Shown here piece after piece: positions 1 to 5,677 of a DNA stretch of 6,006 nucleotides. Position numbers and translations under genes: made by a program. This DNA is from Pseudomonadota bacterium (GTDB lineage Bacteria; Pseudomonadota; Gammaproteobacteria; Xanthomonadales; Xanthomonadaceae), in the NCBI GenBank assembly GCA_023391775.1, contig JAEWAG010000397.1, forward strand, positions 1 to 6,006, in the 5' to 3' direction. The notes under the pieces were generated by a model. That model was not told where the DNA came from. It saw nothing but the letters and a program-made list of their open reading frames with translations, and ran no database searches. Position 1 is the first letter of the stretch. Every line of letters starts with the position of its first letter.

Positions 1-308
1 GTCCCGGTGGCGGCCAGCGGCGCCTCCGCGACCGCTGCGGCCACGCGCGCGGCGAAGTCAGGCGCGGCCACGGTAACAGCCTGGCCACGCATCACCTGGC
101 CATAGAGCTGCCAGCGCTCGTAGCTGCCGGACAGGTCCTGGTCGTGTTCCAGCCGGCGCAGCAGGAAGCGGGCCTCGTCCGGCTGCAGCGCACCGTCGAC
201 CAGCGCCGACAGCTGCTGCCGGTAATGGAGTTCAAGCCGGTCCACGCCGGGGCGGTGGTGGAGGCTGTCGGCGCCGTCGGCGCCACGGGGGCGGATGTCC
301 TGGCTCAT
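1..308 (-). CDS. rseA: Anti-sigma-E factor RseA, N-terminal part (truncated by window edge)
   Basis: The 102 visible residues match the N-terminal, sigma-binding half of RseA-type anti-sigma factors. RseA is an inner-membrane protein that holds sigma-E inactive until regulated proteolysis releases it under envelope stress. Seen: the pattern LSALVDGALQPDEARFLLRR, about residues 34-53, followed by an acidic stretch and a WQLYGQVMRGQ segment. This is the usual short helical domain that clasps the sigma factor. The transmembrane segment and periplasmic domain would lie beyond the left edge. The ATG at 308 shares ATGA with the rpoE stop codon, so translation is probably coupled. Only a weak ribosome site (ACAGG) precedes it, which fits coupling. 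No in-frame stop occurs up to base 1. In xanthomonads a periplasmic protease gene (mucD/degP type) often follows, but it is not visible here. Confidence 0.9.
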   Translation of the reverse strand, partial: MSQDIRPRGADGADSLHHRPGVDRLELHYRQQLSALVDGALQPDEARFLLRRLEHDQDLSGSYERWQLYGQVMRGQAVTVAAPDFAARVAAAVAEAPLAATG

Positions 309-934
309 GACCTGTTTCGTTCGCGGGTAGCGCTTTGGACCTCGAGCAGCGGCCGAAGTTCGGCATCGATCGCTTCCCGGGCACGGAAGATGCGCGAGCG
401 GACCGTGCCGATCGGGCAATCCATCTTCTGCGCGATCTCGTCGTAGCTCAGGCCGTCCACCTCGCGCAGGGTGATGGCGGTCCGCAGTTCCTCCGGCAGC
501 GCGTCCACCGCCTTCATCACCGTGCGCTCAAGCTCCTCGCGCATGGCCTCGCGCTCGGGCGTGTCGGTGTCGCGCAGGCGGGTGCCGACGTCGTACTGCT
601 CGGCGTCGGCCACGTCGATGTCATCGGTCGGCGGGCGCCGGTTGTGGGCGACCAGGTGGTTCTTGGCGGTGTTCACTGCGATCCGGTGAAGCCACGTATA
701 GAACTGGGCGTCGCCGCGGAAATTGCCGATCGCGCGGTAGGCGCGCACGAACGTGTCCTGGGCGACGTCCTGGCACTCGCTCCAGTCCTGGACGTAGCGG
801 CCGATCAGGCCGACGATCCGGTGCTGGTACTTGCGCACCAGGAGATCGAACGCCGACGTGTCGCCGCGCTGTGCGCGGCGGACCAGTTCGAGGTCCAGCT
901 CCTGGGTTGAATCCTTCTGCGTTCCTTCGGCCAT
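305..934 (-). CDS. rpoE: RNA polymerase sigma-E factor (ECF family)
   Basis: A 209-residue extracytoplasmic-function sigma factor that directs RNA polymerase to envelope-stress promoters. Seen: a sigma-70 region 2 at about residues 25-95, with the segment DVAQDTFVRAYRAIGNFRG (56-74) followed by FYTWLHRIAVNTAKNHL (78-94), which carries core binding and -10 recognition. A linker rich in Asp follows. Region 4 lies at about 135-187, with the helix-turn-helix LSYDEIAQKMDCPIGTVRSR (162-181) that reads the -35 element. Length is normal for RpoE. The ATG at 934 is chosen because AGGAG lies at 946-950, 11 bases upstream, and because the N-terminus reads as a typical RpoE start. The gene overlaps rseA by four bases, so the sigma and its inhibitor are made together. 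A sigma-E-like promoter lies about 40-70 bases upstream, which suggests self-activation. Family and gene identity are secure. Confidence 0.96.
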   Translation of the reverse strand: MAEGTQKDSTQELDLELVRRAQRGDTSAFDLLVRKYQHRIVGLIGRYVQDWSECQDVAQDTFVRAYRAIGNFRGDAQFYTWLHRIAVNTAKNHLVAHNRRPPTDDIDVADAEQYDVGTRLRDTDTPEREAMREELERTVMKAVDALPEELRTAITLREVDGLSYDEIAQKMDCPIGTVRSRIFRAREAIDAELRPLLEVQSATRERNRS

Positions 935-975
935 GCCGGGCCGTACTCCTGTCGGCGCGGCTCAGCCGTGCCACC

Positions 976-1003
976 TGTGACCGCCATCGCCGGGAAAAGT
1001 TCA
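976..1003 (-). promoter_or_regulatory. Putative sigma-E-dependent promoter of rpoE-rseA
   Basis: On the minus strand, TGAACTT (1003-997) is separated by 15 bases from GTCACA (981-976). This fits the known sigma-E pattern of GGAACTT, a 15-16 base spacer and a GTC-containing -10 element; only the first base of the -35 differs. A transcript starting about seven bases downstream would carry a leader of roughly 35 bases containing the AGGAG site of rpoE. Autoregulation of rpoE is known in Xylella and other gammaproteobacteria. That it occurs here is inferred from the motif and its position. Confidence 0.6.
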
Positions 1004-1138
1004 GCGGCCTGGCGCGGGCCGCTATCCGGAAGTGTGCATTGTGACGCGCCGGCTGCCGATGCAGGAACTTAACCGCCTGCCACTTACGTTCGCGCTGTCG
1101 CCGGCCACCCGGCCGCGCACCGTTGCCTGTTATGGGAT

Positions 1139-1168
1139 TTGACGCGGCAGAAACAACCTCGGGATGAT
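1139..1168 (+). promoter_or_regulatory. Possible sigma-70 promoter for the fad gene
   Basis: TTGACG (1139-1144) is a five-of-six match to the -35 consensus. It is followed after 18 bases by GATGAT (1163-1168), a four-of-six -10 match. The start of the bifunctional fad gene is 35 bases further on, leaving a short leader. This is the best sigma-70-like pair in the divergent spacer, but the -10 is imperfect and the spacer one base longer than ideal, so it is tentative. Confidence 0.3.
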
Positions 1169-1203
1169 AGCCGCCCCTCCATACACAACCGGATGGTCTC
1201 CTC

Positions 1204-3279
1204 ATGCTTCCAGGCTTCGACGGACTTCGATTCAGCCACTGGCAAGCCGCCAGGCGCGACGACGGGGTCGTGGTCCTGTCCCTGGACCGCGCCGACGCGG
1301 CAGTCAACGCGCTGTCGCAGGACGTGCTGATCGAGCTGGGGGACATCCTCGAGCGGCTTGCGATCGATCCGCCGAAGGGCGTGGTGTTCCGCTCGGCCAA
1401 GGCCAGCGGCTTCATCGCCGGGGCCGACCTGAAGGAGTTCCAGGAGTTCGACCGCAAGGGCACGGTCAACGATGCGATCCGCCGCGGCCAGGCGGTGTTC
1501 CAGAAGGTGGCCGAGCTGCCCTGCCCGACCGTGGCCGCGATCCACGGCTTCTGCATGGGCGGCGGCACCGAGCTGGCCCTGGCCTGCGACTACCGCGTCG
1601 CCAGCAGTGATCCGTCCACCCGCATCGGCCTGCCGGAAACCCAGCTGGGCATCTTCCCGGGCTGGGGCGGCAGCGCGCGCCTGCCGCGCCTGGTCGGCGC
1701 CCCGGCGGCGATGGACATGATGCTTACCGGCCGCCGCCTGGCGGCCAAGGCCGCCCGCAACATCGGCCTGGTCGACAAGCTGGTCGAGCCGGCACTGCTG
1801 GAGGACGCGGCCGCCGCGCTGGCGCTGAAGGGCGTGCAGCGTCCGCTCGGCCAGCGCTTCAAGGGCTGGATCACCAACACCCTGCCGGCGCGCAAGATCC
1901 TGGCCCCGCAGATGGCCAAGCAGGTCGCGCGCAAGGCCCGCAAGGAGCATTACCCGGCCCCGTATGCGCTGATCAACACCTGGGCACGCAGCGGTGGTGC
2001 CGGCATCCAGGCGCGCCTGGACGCCGAGCGCCGGGCGGTGGTCAAGCTGGCAGCCAGCCCCACGGCGCGCAACCTGATCCGCATTTTCTTCCTCAGCGAG
2101 CGCCTCAAGGGCCTGGGCGGAAAAGATCACGGGATCGCCCACGTGCATGTGGTCGGCGCCGGCGTGATGGGCGGCGACATCGCCGCCTGGGCGGCGTACA
2201 AGGGTTTCACCGTCACCCTGCAGGACCGCGAGCAGCGCTTCATCGATGGCGCCCTGTCCCGCGCGCAGGAACTGTTCGCCAGGCGGGTCAAGGACGAGGC
2301 CAAGCGCCCGGCCGTGGCCGCGCGCCTGCAGGGCGACCTGGCTGGCGACGGCGTGGCCAGGGCCGACCTGGTGATCGAGGCGATCATCGAGAACCCGGAG
2401 GCCAAGCGCGAGCTTTACCAGTCGCTGGAGCCGCGCATGAAGCCGGGCGCGCTGCTGGTCACCAACACCTCCTCGATCCCGCTGGACGAGCTGCGCGGCC
2501 ATATCGCCCGCCCCGCGCAGTTCGCCGGCCTGCACTACTTCAACCCGGTGGCGCAGATGCCGCTGGTGGAGATCGTGCGGCACGACGGCCTTGACGAGGA
2601 GACCGTGCGACGCCTGGCCGCCTTCTGCAAGGCGCTGGACAAGTTCCCGGTGCCGGTGGCCGGCACTCCGGGCTTCCTGGTCAACCGCGTGCTGTTCCCG
2701 TACATGCTCGAGGCCGCGCACGCCTATGCCGAGGGCATCCCCGGCGCGGTCATCGACAAGGCCGCGGTGAAGTTCGGCATGCCGATGGGCCCGATCGAGC
2801 TGATCGACACCGTGGGCCTGGACGTGGCCCAGGGCGTGGGCGCCGAGCTGTCGCCGTTCCTGGGCCTGCAGCTGCCGGCGGCGCTGTCCACGGTCGAGCC
2901 CGGCAGGCGCGGCAAGAAGGACGGCCAGGGCCTGTACAAGTGGGAGAAGACCGAGAAGGGCAGCAAGCCGGTCAAGCCGGAGGTGCCGCAGGGCTACCAG
3001 GCGCCGGCCGACCTGGAGGACCGGCTGGTCCTGCCGCTGCTCAACGAGGCCGTGGCCTGCCTGCATGATGGCGTGGTCGACGATGCGGACCTGCTCGACG
3101 CCGGCGTGATCTTCGGTACCGGCTTCGCGCCGTTCCGCGGCGGCCCGATCCAGCACATCCGCGCCACCGGCGCCGACGTCCTGGTAGAAAAGCTCCGGAC
3201 CCTGCAGGCGCGCTACGGCGACCGCTTCGCGCCGCGCCCGGGCTGGGACAACCCGCTGCTGCGCCAGCCGCCGGCGTAA
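1204..3279 (+). CDS. fadJ: Bifunctional enoyl-CoA hydratase / 3-hydroxyacyl-CoA dehydrogenase (FadB/FadJ type)
   Basis: A cytosolic enzyme of 691 residues that hydrates enoyl-CoA to 3-hydroxyacyl-CoA and then oxidises it with NAD+ in fatty-acid beta-oxidation. Seen in order: a crotonase domain (about 15-200) with IAGAD at 71-75 as first oxyanion-hole strand, GGGTE with Glu123, and Glu145 in IGLPETQLGIFPGWGG. These two glutamates correspond to the catalytic pair of E. coli FadB. A linker of about 110 residues follows. The NAD-binding domain has GAGVMGG at 318-324. The dehydrogenase catalytic His444 lies in LHYFNPV, with Glu456 in VEIVR. C-terminal 3-hydroxyacyl-CoA dehydrogenase domains run from about 487 to 680, with GTPGFLVNR and FGMPMGPIEL. 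Length is slightly below E. coli FadJ (714) and FadB (729). The ATG at 1204 is preceded by a weak GGATGG site. No thiolase (fadA/fadI) gene follows, so its partner must be elsewhere or it works as a separate subunit. The family is certain; the fadJ versus fadB label is not. Confidence 0.93.
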   Translation: MLPGFDGLRFSHWQAARRDDGVVVLSLDRADAAVNALSQDVLIELGDILERLAIDPPKGVVFRSAKASGFIAGADLKEFQEFDRKGTVNDAIRRGQAVFQKVAELPCPTVAAIHGFCMGGGTELALACDYRVASSDPSTRIGLPETQLGIFPGWGGSARLPRLVGAPAAMDMMLTGRRLAAKAARNIGLVDKLVEPALLEDAAAALALKGVQRPLGQRFKGWITNTLPARKILAPQMAKQVARKARKEHYPAPYALINTWARSGGAGIQARLDAERRAVVKLAASPTARNLIRIFFLSERLKGLGGKDHGIAHVHVVGAGVMGGDIAAWAAYKGFTVTLQDREQRFIDGALSRAQELFARRVKDEAKRPAVAARLQGDLAGDGVARADLVIEAIIENPEAKRELYQSLEPRMKPGALLVTNTSSIPLDELRGHIARPAQFAGLHYFNPVAQMPLVEIVRHDGLDEETVRRLAAFCKALDKFPVPVAGTPGFLVNRVLFPYMLEAAHAYAEGIPGAVIDKAAVKFGMPMGPIELIDTVGLDVAQGVGAELSPFLGLQLPAALSTVEPGRRGKKDGQGLYKWEKTEKGSKPVKPEVPQGYQAPADLEDRLVLPLLNEAVACLHDGVVDDADLLDAGVIFGTGFAPFRGGPIQHIRATGADVLVEKLRTLQARYGDRFAPRPGWDNPLLRQPPA

Positions 3280-3302
3280 GCACACCGGCTCCGCCCGACC
3301 GG

Positions 3303-3340
3303 GGCGCGCGCGCCGGCCGGGCCGATCCAGCTTGCCGGCC
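3303..3340. repeat. GC-rich palindromic patch just after the fad gene
   Basis: GGCGCGCGCGCC (3303-3314) is a 12-base perfect palindrome. Right beside it, GGCCGG (3315-3320) can pair with CCGGCC (3335-3340) across a 14-base loop. The position, 24-61 bases past the fad stop codon, would suit a transcript 3' end, but no T-tract follows. It is not a classical intrinsic terminator. In DNA this rich in G and C, short palindromes of this kind can also arise by chance. Confidence 0.3.
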
Positions 3341-3463
3341 CCGTTGCACCCCACGACCACGCCGGCCACACGAGGCACATCAGCGCCTTATTTGCGCACA
3401 AGGGCGGGTCGGCAGACAGCCTCTACAGTGGCCGCACCCGCGCGCGCCGGCGGGCCGCCATGG

Positions 3464-3477
3464 TGCAGTCGACTGCA
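3464..3477. repeat. 14-base perfect palindrome in the convergent spacer
   Basis: TGCAGTCGACTGCA reads the same on both strands without a spacer. It could be a dimeric protein-binding site or a chance palindrome. It lies about 40 bases after the lone -10-like TACAGT and is not next to the start of any recognised gene, so no function can be assigned. Confidence 0.4.
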
Positions 3478-3588
3478 GCGTGGGTCCGCGGAGGTGCGCC
3501 TGGGCCGAGGGCCCTGTCTGCGGGCCAACCTTCATGACGCGGGGCGTGCGCAAGGGTGGCCGCATGCGGGGCGAGCGCGCCACTGCAC

Positions 3589-3634
3589 GGGTTCGCAAAC
3601 TCCCGTCCGCAGTCTTCCATGCAGCCGCGAACCT
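3589..3634. repeat. Inverted repeat near the 3' end of the holB-pilZ operon
   Basis: GGGTTCGC (3589-3596) faces GCGAACCT (3627-3634): seven Watson-Crick pairs plus one G-T, with a 30-base loop. It lies 31-76 bases beyond the stop codon of the last gene of the minus-strand operon and could act at its transcript end. The loop is long and there is no U-tract, so a terminator role is only a possibility. Confidence 0.2.
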
Positions 3635-3664
3635 CCGCAGAGCCCGACCGGTTCCGCTGCCCGC

Positions 3665-4708
3665 CTACTCGATCCCCGCCTCGTCCAGCATCCGCCGCAG
3701 GAACGCGACCTGGGCATCGCGTCGGTCCGGGCCGTCATAGCGGCGCACGATCCACCACTGCCGGGCACCGGTCGATGCGCCGGGCTCGAGGGTGACGAAG
3801 GGCGCGTGGACTTCCAGCTCCATGATGCTGGTGTAGCCCGGCTCAGGGCGCCAATCGAGATAGACCTCGACCTGGCCCTGTTCGGGATGGATCCGCTCCA
3901 GTGGCTGGTGCTCAAAATGGATCACGAAGGCCTGCCCCCCGCTGAAGCCGGCCATCCACCCGGCCCGCGGCTGGATGAAGACCTTGCCGCGCCGACCGAT
4001 CTTGCCGGCGCCCGGTGGCACCAGCTCCAGCGAGAACAGCCCATCGTCGGCCCGGGTGACCAGCCCGTCGTAACCGTCCTCGACATCCGAGCGCACGCGC
4101 ACGCCCGTGCCGTCGACGGCCACCGGCACGTACACGCGGGTGTGCGGCGGCACCCGCGAGTTGAACCAGATGTCGCGCGATACCGGCTCCTTGCGGATGT
4201 TGCGCATCTCCACCACGTGCTCGAGCCCGGCGCGGTCGGCGGCGAGGTTGAAGGCCTGCTGCATCTGCACGCCGCTCACCGGGCTGGCCGCGCCTTCCAG
4301 CAGCAGCCGTGTCTCCCCCTGCTCCAGCACCCGGGTGGCGGCGTGTGCCAGCCACGGGTCCGGCGGCCAGATCGCCGCGGCCTTGGCCCGGGCCGGGTTC
4401 AGGGTCTGCGCGGTCCACCACTGCGACTGCGGGCCGACCCAGACCTCATGCCCGAAATAGGGAATGTTGTCCCCTTTCGCGTCGACCGCCGGGTCGGGCT
4501 GGCTGTCCACCGCAGGGCCCGCCAGCAGCAGGTTCGGTGCGCCAGGCAGCGACAGGTGCAGCATGCGTCCGCCCAGCCGTGGAGAAACCTCGACCACCAG
4601 GGCCGGGCTTTGCAGCTGCACGCGCTGCGGCGAAACAGGCTCTGCGGCGGCGCTGGCGCCTGCGCACAGCCCGGCCAGCACGAGCACCACCGAACGCACC
4701 CGATCCAT
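3665..4708 (-). CDS. Secreted DUF4380-type (galactose mutarotase-like fold) protein
   Basis: A 347-residue protein that starts with a typical signal peptide: basic MDRVR, a hydrophobic stretch (7-19) and a likely cut after Ala-Ser-Ala at about 20. It is therefore probably periplasmic. The mature part resembles DUF4380 proteins, a beta-rich family of the galactose-mutarotase-like superfamily that is expected to handle sugars. Seen: LGGRMLHLSLPGAPNLLL (45-62), GHEVWVGPQSQWW (86-98), WPPDPWL (114-120), WFNSRVPPHTRVYVPV (181-196), and near the end VEVYLDW with MELEVHAPFVTLEPG (296-310). No catalytic residues can be named with confidence. The ATG at 4708 overlaps the upstream stop as TGATG. A GTG one codon earlier (4711) is equally possible, with AGGAG (4720-4724) 8 bases before it. 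It is the last gene of the minus-strand operon and coupled to the preceding secreted protein. The family call comes from motif memory, and the substrate is unknown. Confidence 0.75.
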   Translation of the reverse strand: MDRVRSVVLVLAGLCAGASAAAEPVSPQRVQLQSPALVVEVSPRLGGRMLHLSLPGAPNLLLAGPAVDSQPDPAVDAKGDNIPYFGHEVWVGPQSQWWTAQTLNPARAKAAAIWPPDPWLAHAATRVLEQGETRLLLEGAASPVSGVQMQQAFNLAADRAGLEHVVEMRNIRKEPVSRDIWFNSRVPPHTRVYVPVAVDGTGVRVRSDVEDGYDGLVTRADDGLFSLELVPPGAGKIGRRGKVFIQPRAGWMAGFSGGQAFVIHFEHQPLERIHPEQGQVEVYLDWRPEPGYTSIMELEVHAPFVTLEPGASTGARQWWIVRRYDGPDRRDAQVAFLRRMLDEAGIE

Positions 4709-5295
4709 CACGCTTCCCTCTCCTCATGGGGTTGCCTGGCAAACCTGCGCGCGCGCTCGTCCCACCGGAAGTGCTGGCCTTCGTCGTCGCAGGCCACGCA
4801 GGTGTGGATGCGGAATCCGCCATCGCCCGGCGTGACCCGCAGGTGCAGCAGCGCCGCGTCGCCGGCGGTCAGCGTTTCCACCTGGACGATCTCGCCCGCC
4901 CCGCCCGCCGCGGCCGGATCCAGCACCGCCAGGAAGGTGCGGCGCTGGCCGTCGCACTGGCGGTACACGCCGAGGAACAGCTGCAGATGGCGGCCGCTGC
5001 CGAAATCACCGGACATGGCGAAGGCGCCTGCGTCGGCCCCGGCGTAGCCCAGCGGCCACTCCGCGGTGTCGCGCAGTGCCGCAGGGAAAGCATCGGCGGT
5101 GAGTTCATCGGCCGCGCACCAGGCGGGGTCGAAGCGCGACAGTGGCATCCCGCGCAGCGACGTACCGCCGGGCTCCAGCGTCGTGCGCATGGTCCAGGCC
5201 GATCCATCCGGATGCGGCGCCACCGTCACCTGCAATGCGGCCTGGGCGCTGCCTGCGAGGGCCAGCAGGGTTGCCATGGCGATCCAGTGGCGCAT
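4708..5295 (-). CDS. Unrecognised secreted protein with four cysteines
   Basis: A 195-residue protein that I do not recognise. It begins with a clear signal peptide: MRHW, then a hydrophobic stretch up to Ala-Gln-Ala, with likely cleavage at about residue 19. No cysteine follows the cut, so it is not a lipoprotein. The mature part seems beta-rich and has four cysteines: Cys60, Cys114 and the pair Cys166/Cys169 in HTCVACDDEG. In the periplasm these might form disulfides or bind a metal. The acidic/basic C-terminus (WDERARRFARQPHEEREA) looks exposed. The open frame extends upstream to 5403, but the ATG at 5295 is preferred. It has AGGAG (5304-5308) 8 bases upstream, it starts the signal peptide, and a longer product would overlap pilZ. 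It follows pilZ by 28 bases and its stop overlaps the start of the DUF4380-type gene, so the two exported proteins are likely made together. Confidence 0.8.
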   Translation of the reverse strand: MRHWIAMATLLALAGSAQAALQVTVAPHPDGSAWTMRTTLEPGGTSLRGMPLSRFDPAWCAADELTADAFPAALRDTAEWPLGYAGADAGAFAMSGDFGSGRHLQLFLGVYRQCDGQRRTFLAVLDPAAAGGAGEIVQVETLTAGDAALLHLRVTPGDGGFRIHTCVACDDEGQHFRWDERARRFARQPHEEREA

Positions 5296-5323
5296 CCGCA
5301 ACACTCCTGCCCGGCGCAGCGGG

Positions 5324-5677
5324 TCACATGGTGTGGGTGGGCTTGTCCGCGTTGAGCGTGCCGGCCAGCAGGGTCTCGATGCGGTTCTTGATCGCCTCGC
5401 CATCGGTCCCTTCCGGGAACTGCACGCCGATGCCGGCGGTGCGGTTGCCCTGCGCGCCGGCCGGGGTGACCCACACCACCTTGCCGGCGATCGGCAGGCG
5501 GTCGCTGGAATCGGGCAGGGTCAGCAGCAGGAACACCTCGTCGCCGAGGAAATAGCGCTTGGGCGTGGGCACGAAGATGCCGCCGTGGCGCACGTAGGGC
5601 ATGTAGGCGTTGTACAGGCCCGCCTTGTCCTTGACGGCCAGCGACAGGATGCCCTGGCGTCCGCTTGCAGCACTCAT
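5324..5677 (-). CDS. pilZ: Type IV pilus assembly protein PilZ
   Basis: A 117-residue cytosolic PilZ protein needed for type IV pilus formation and twitching. In Xanthomonas this PilZ interacts with the pilus ATPase PilB and the c-di-GMP receptor FimX. Seen: LYNAYMPYVRHGGIFVPTPK (21-40), YFLGDEVFLLLTLPD (42-56), LPIAGKVVWVTPAGAQGNR (61-79), GIGVQF (82-87) and the tail DKPTHTM that is typical of the xanthomonad protein. The RxxxR and D/NxSxxG motifs that bind c-di-GMP in other PilZ domains are absent, as is known for this subgroup, so it should act through partners and not as a direct sensor. The ATG at 5677 is chosen over upstream starts because it overlaps the holB stop as ATGA, is preceded by a GGGGA site and gives the usual length. 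The holB-pilZ order is conserved in gammaproteobacteria. Confidence 0.95.
   Translation of the reverse strand: MSAASGRQGILSLAVKDKAGLYNAYMPYVRHGGIFVPTPKRYFLGDEVFLLLTLPDSSDRLPIAGKVVWVTPAGAQGNRTAGIGVQFPEGTDGEAIKNRIETLLAGTLNADKPTHTM

Larger units (their letters stand above)
3280..3664. other. Convergent intergenic region without a supportable gene
   Basis: This 385-base spacer lies between the stop of the fad gene and the stop of the DUF4380-type gene, so both neighbours transcribe into it. Open frames cross it on both strands, but they are Arg/Pro/Ala-rich, lack convincing ribosome sites and resemble no family I know. They are what GC-rich noncoding DNA gives. No tRNA shape and no stem followed by a T-run is visible. 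It holds several short palindromes (listed separately) and a lone TACAGT (3424-3429) that resembles a -10 box on the plus strand without a matching -35. Confidence 0.6.

Noticed and set aside
335..910. Plus-strand open frame of 191 codons opposite rpoE
   Set aside because: It is an antisense shadow of a clear sigma factor gene, with a His/Val/Asp-rich product and no recognisable domain.
1038..1045. TTGTGACG, a half-site like the TGTGA arm of a CRP/Clp operator
   Set aside because: The matching TCACA arm is missing at the required distance, so a Clp site cannot be supported.
1084..3378. Very long minus-strand open frame (764 codons) opposite the fad gene
   Set aside because: It mirrors the fad gene in a codon-aligned antisense frame, is full of Arg/Gly/His/Ala-rich low-complexity sequence and matches no family. 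Long antisense frames are expected in high-GC genes with GC-rich third positions.
3423..3620. Small minus-strand open frames in the convergent spacer (65-72 codons)
   Set aside because: No convincing ribosome site, no family resemblance, and overlapping alternatives exist in other frames, as is typical of GC-rich noncoding DNA.
3332..5047. Plus-strand open frame of 571 codons across the spacer and the DUF4380-type gene
   Set aside because: It is antisense to two genes with signal peptides, recognisable motifs and good ribosome sites, and its own product is Pro/Arg/His-rich without a domain.
4309..5355. Plus-strand open frame of 348 codons opposite the secreted protein genes
   Set aside because: Composition is Ala/Arg/Pro-rich and it lies antisense to better supported genes; no ribosome site or family match.
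5296..5403. Longer N-terminus for the four-cysteine secreted protein
   Set aside because: It would overlap the end of pilZ by 80 bases and put 36 Arg/Pro-rich residues before a perfect signal peptide; the ATG at 5295 has AGGAG 8 bases upstream.
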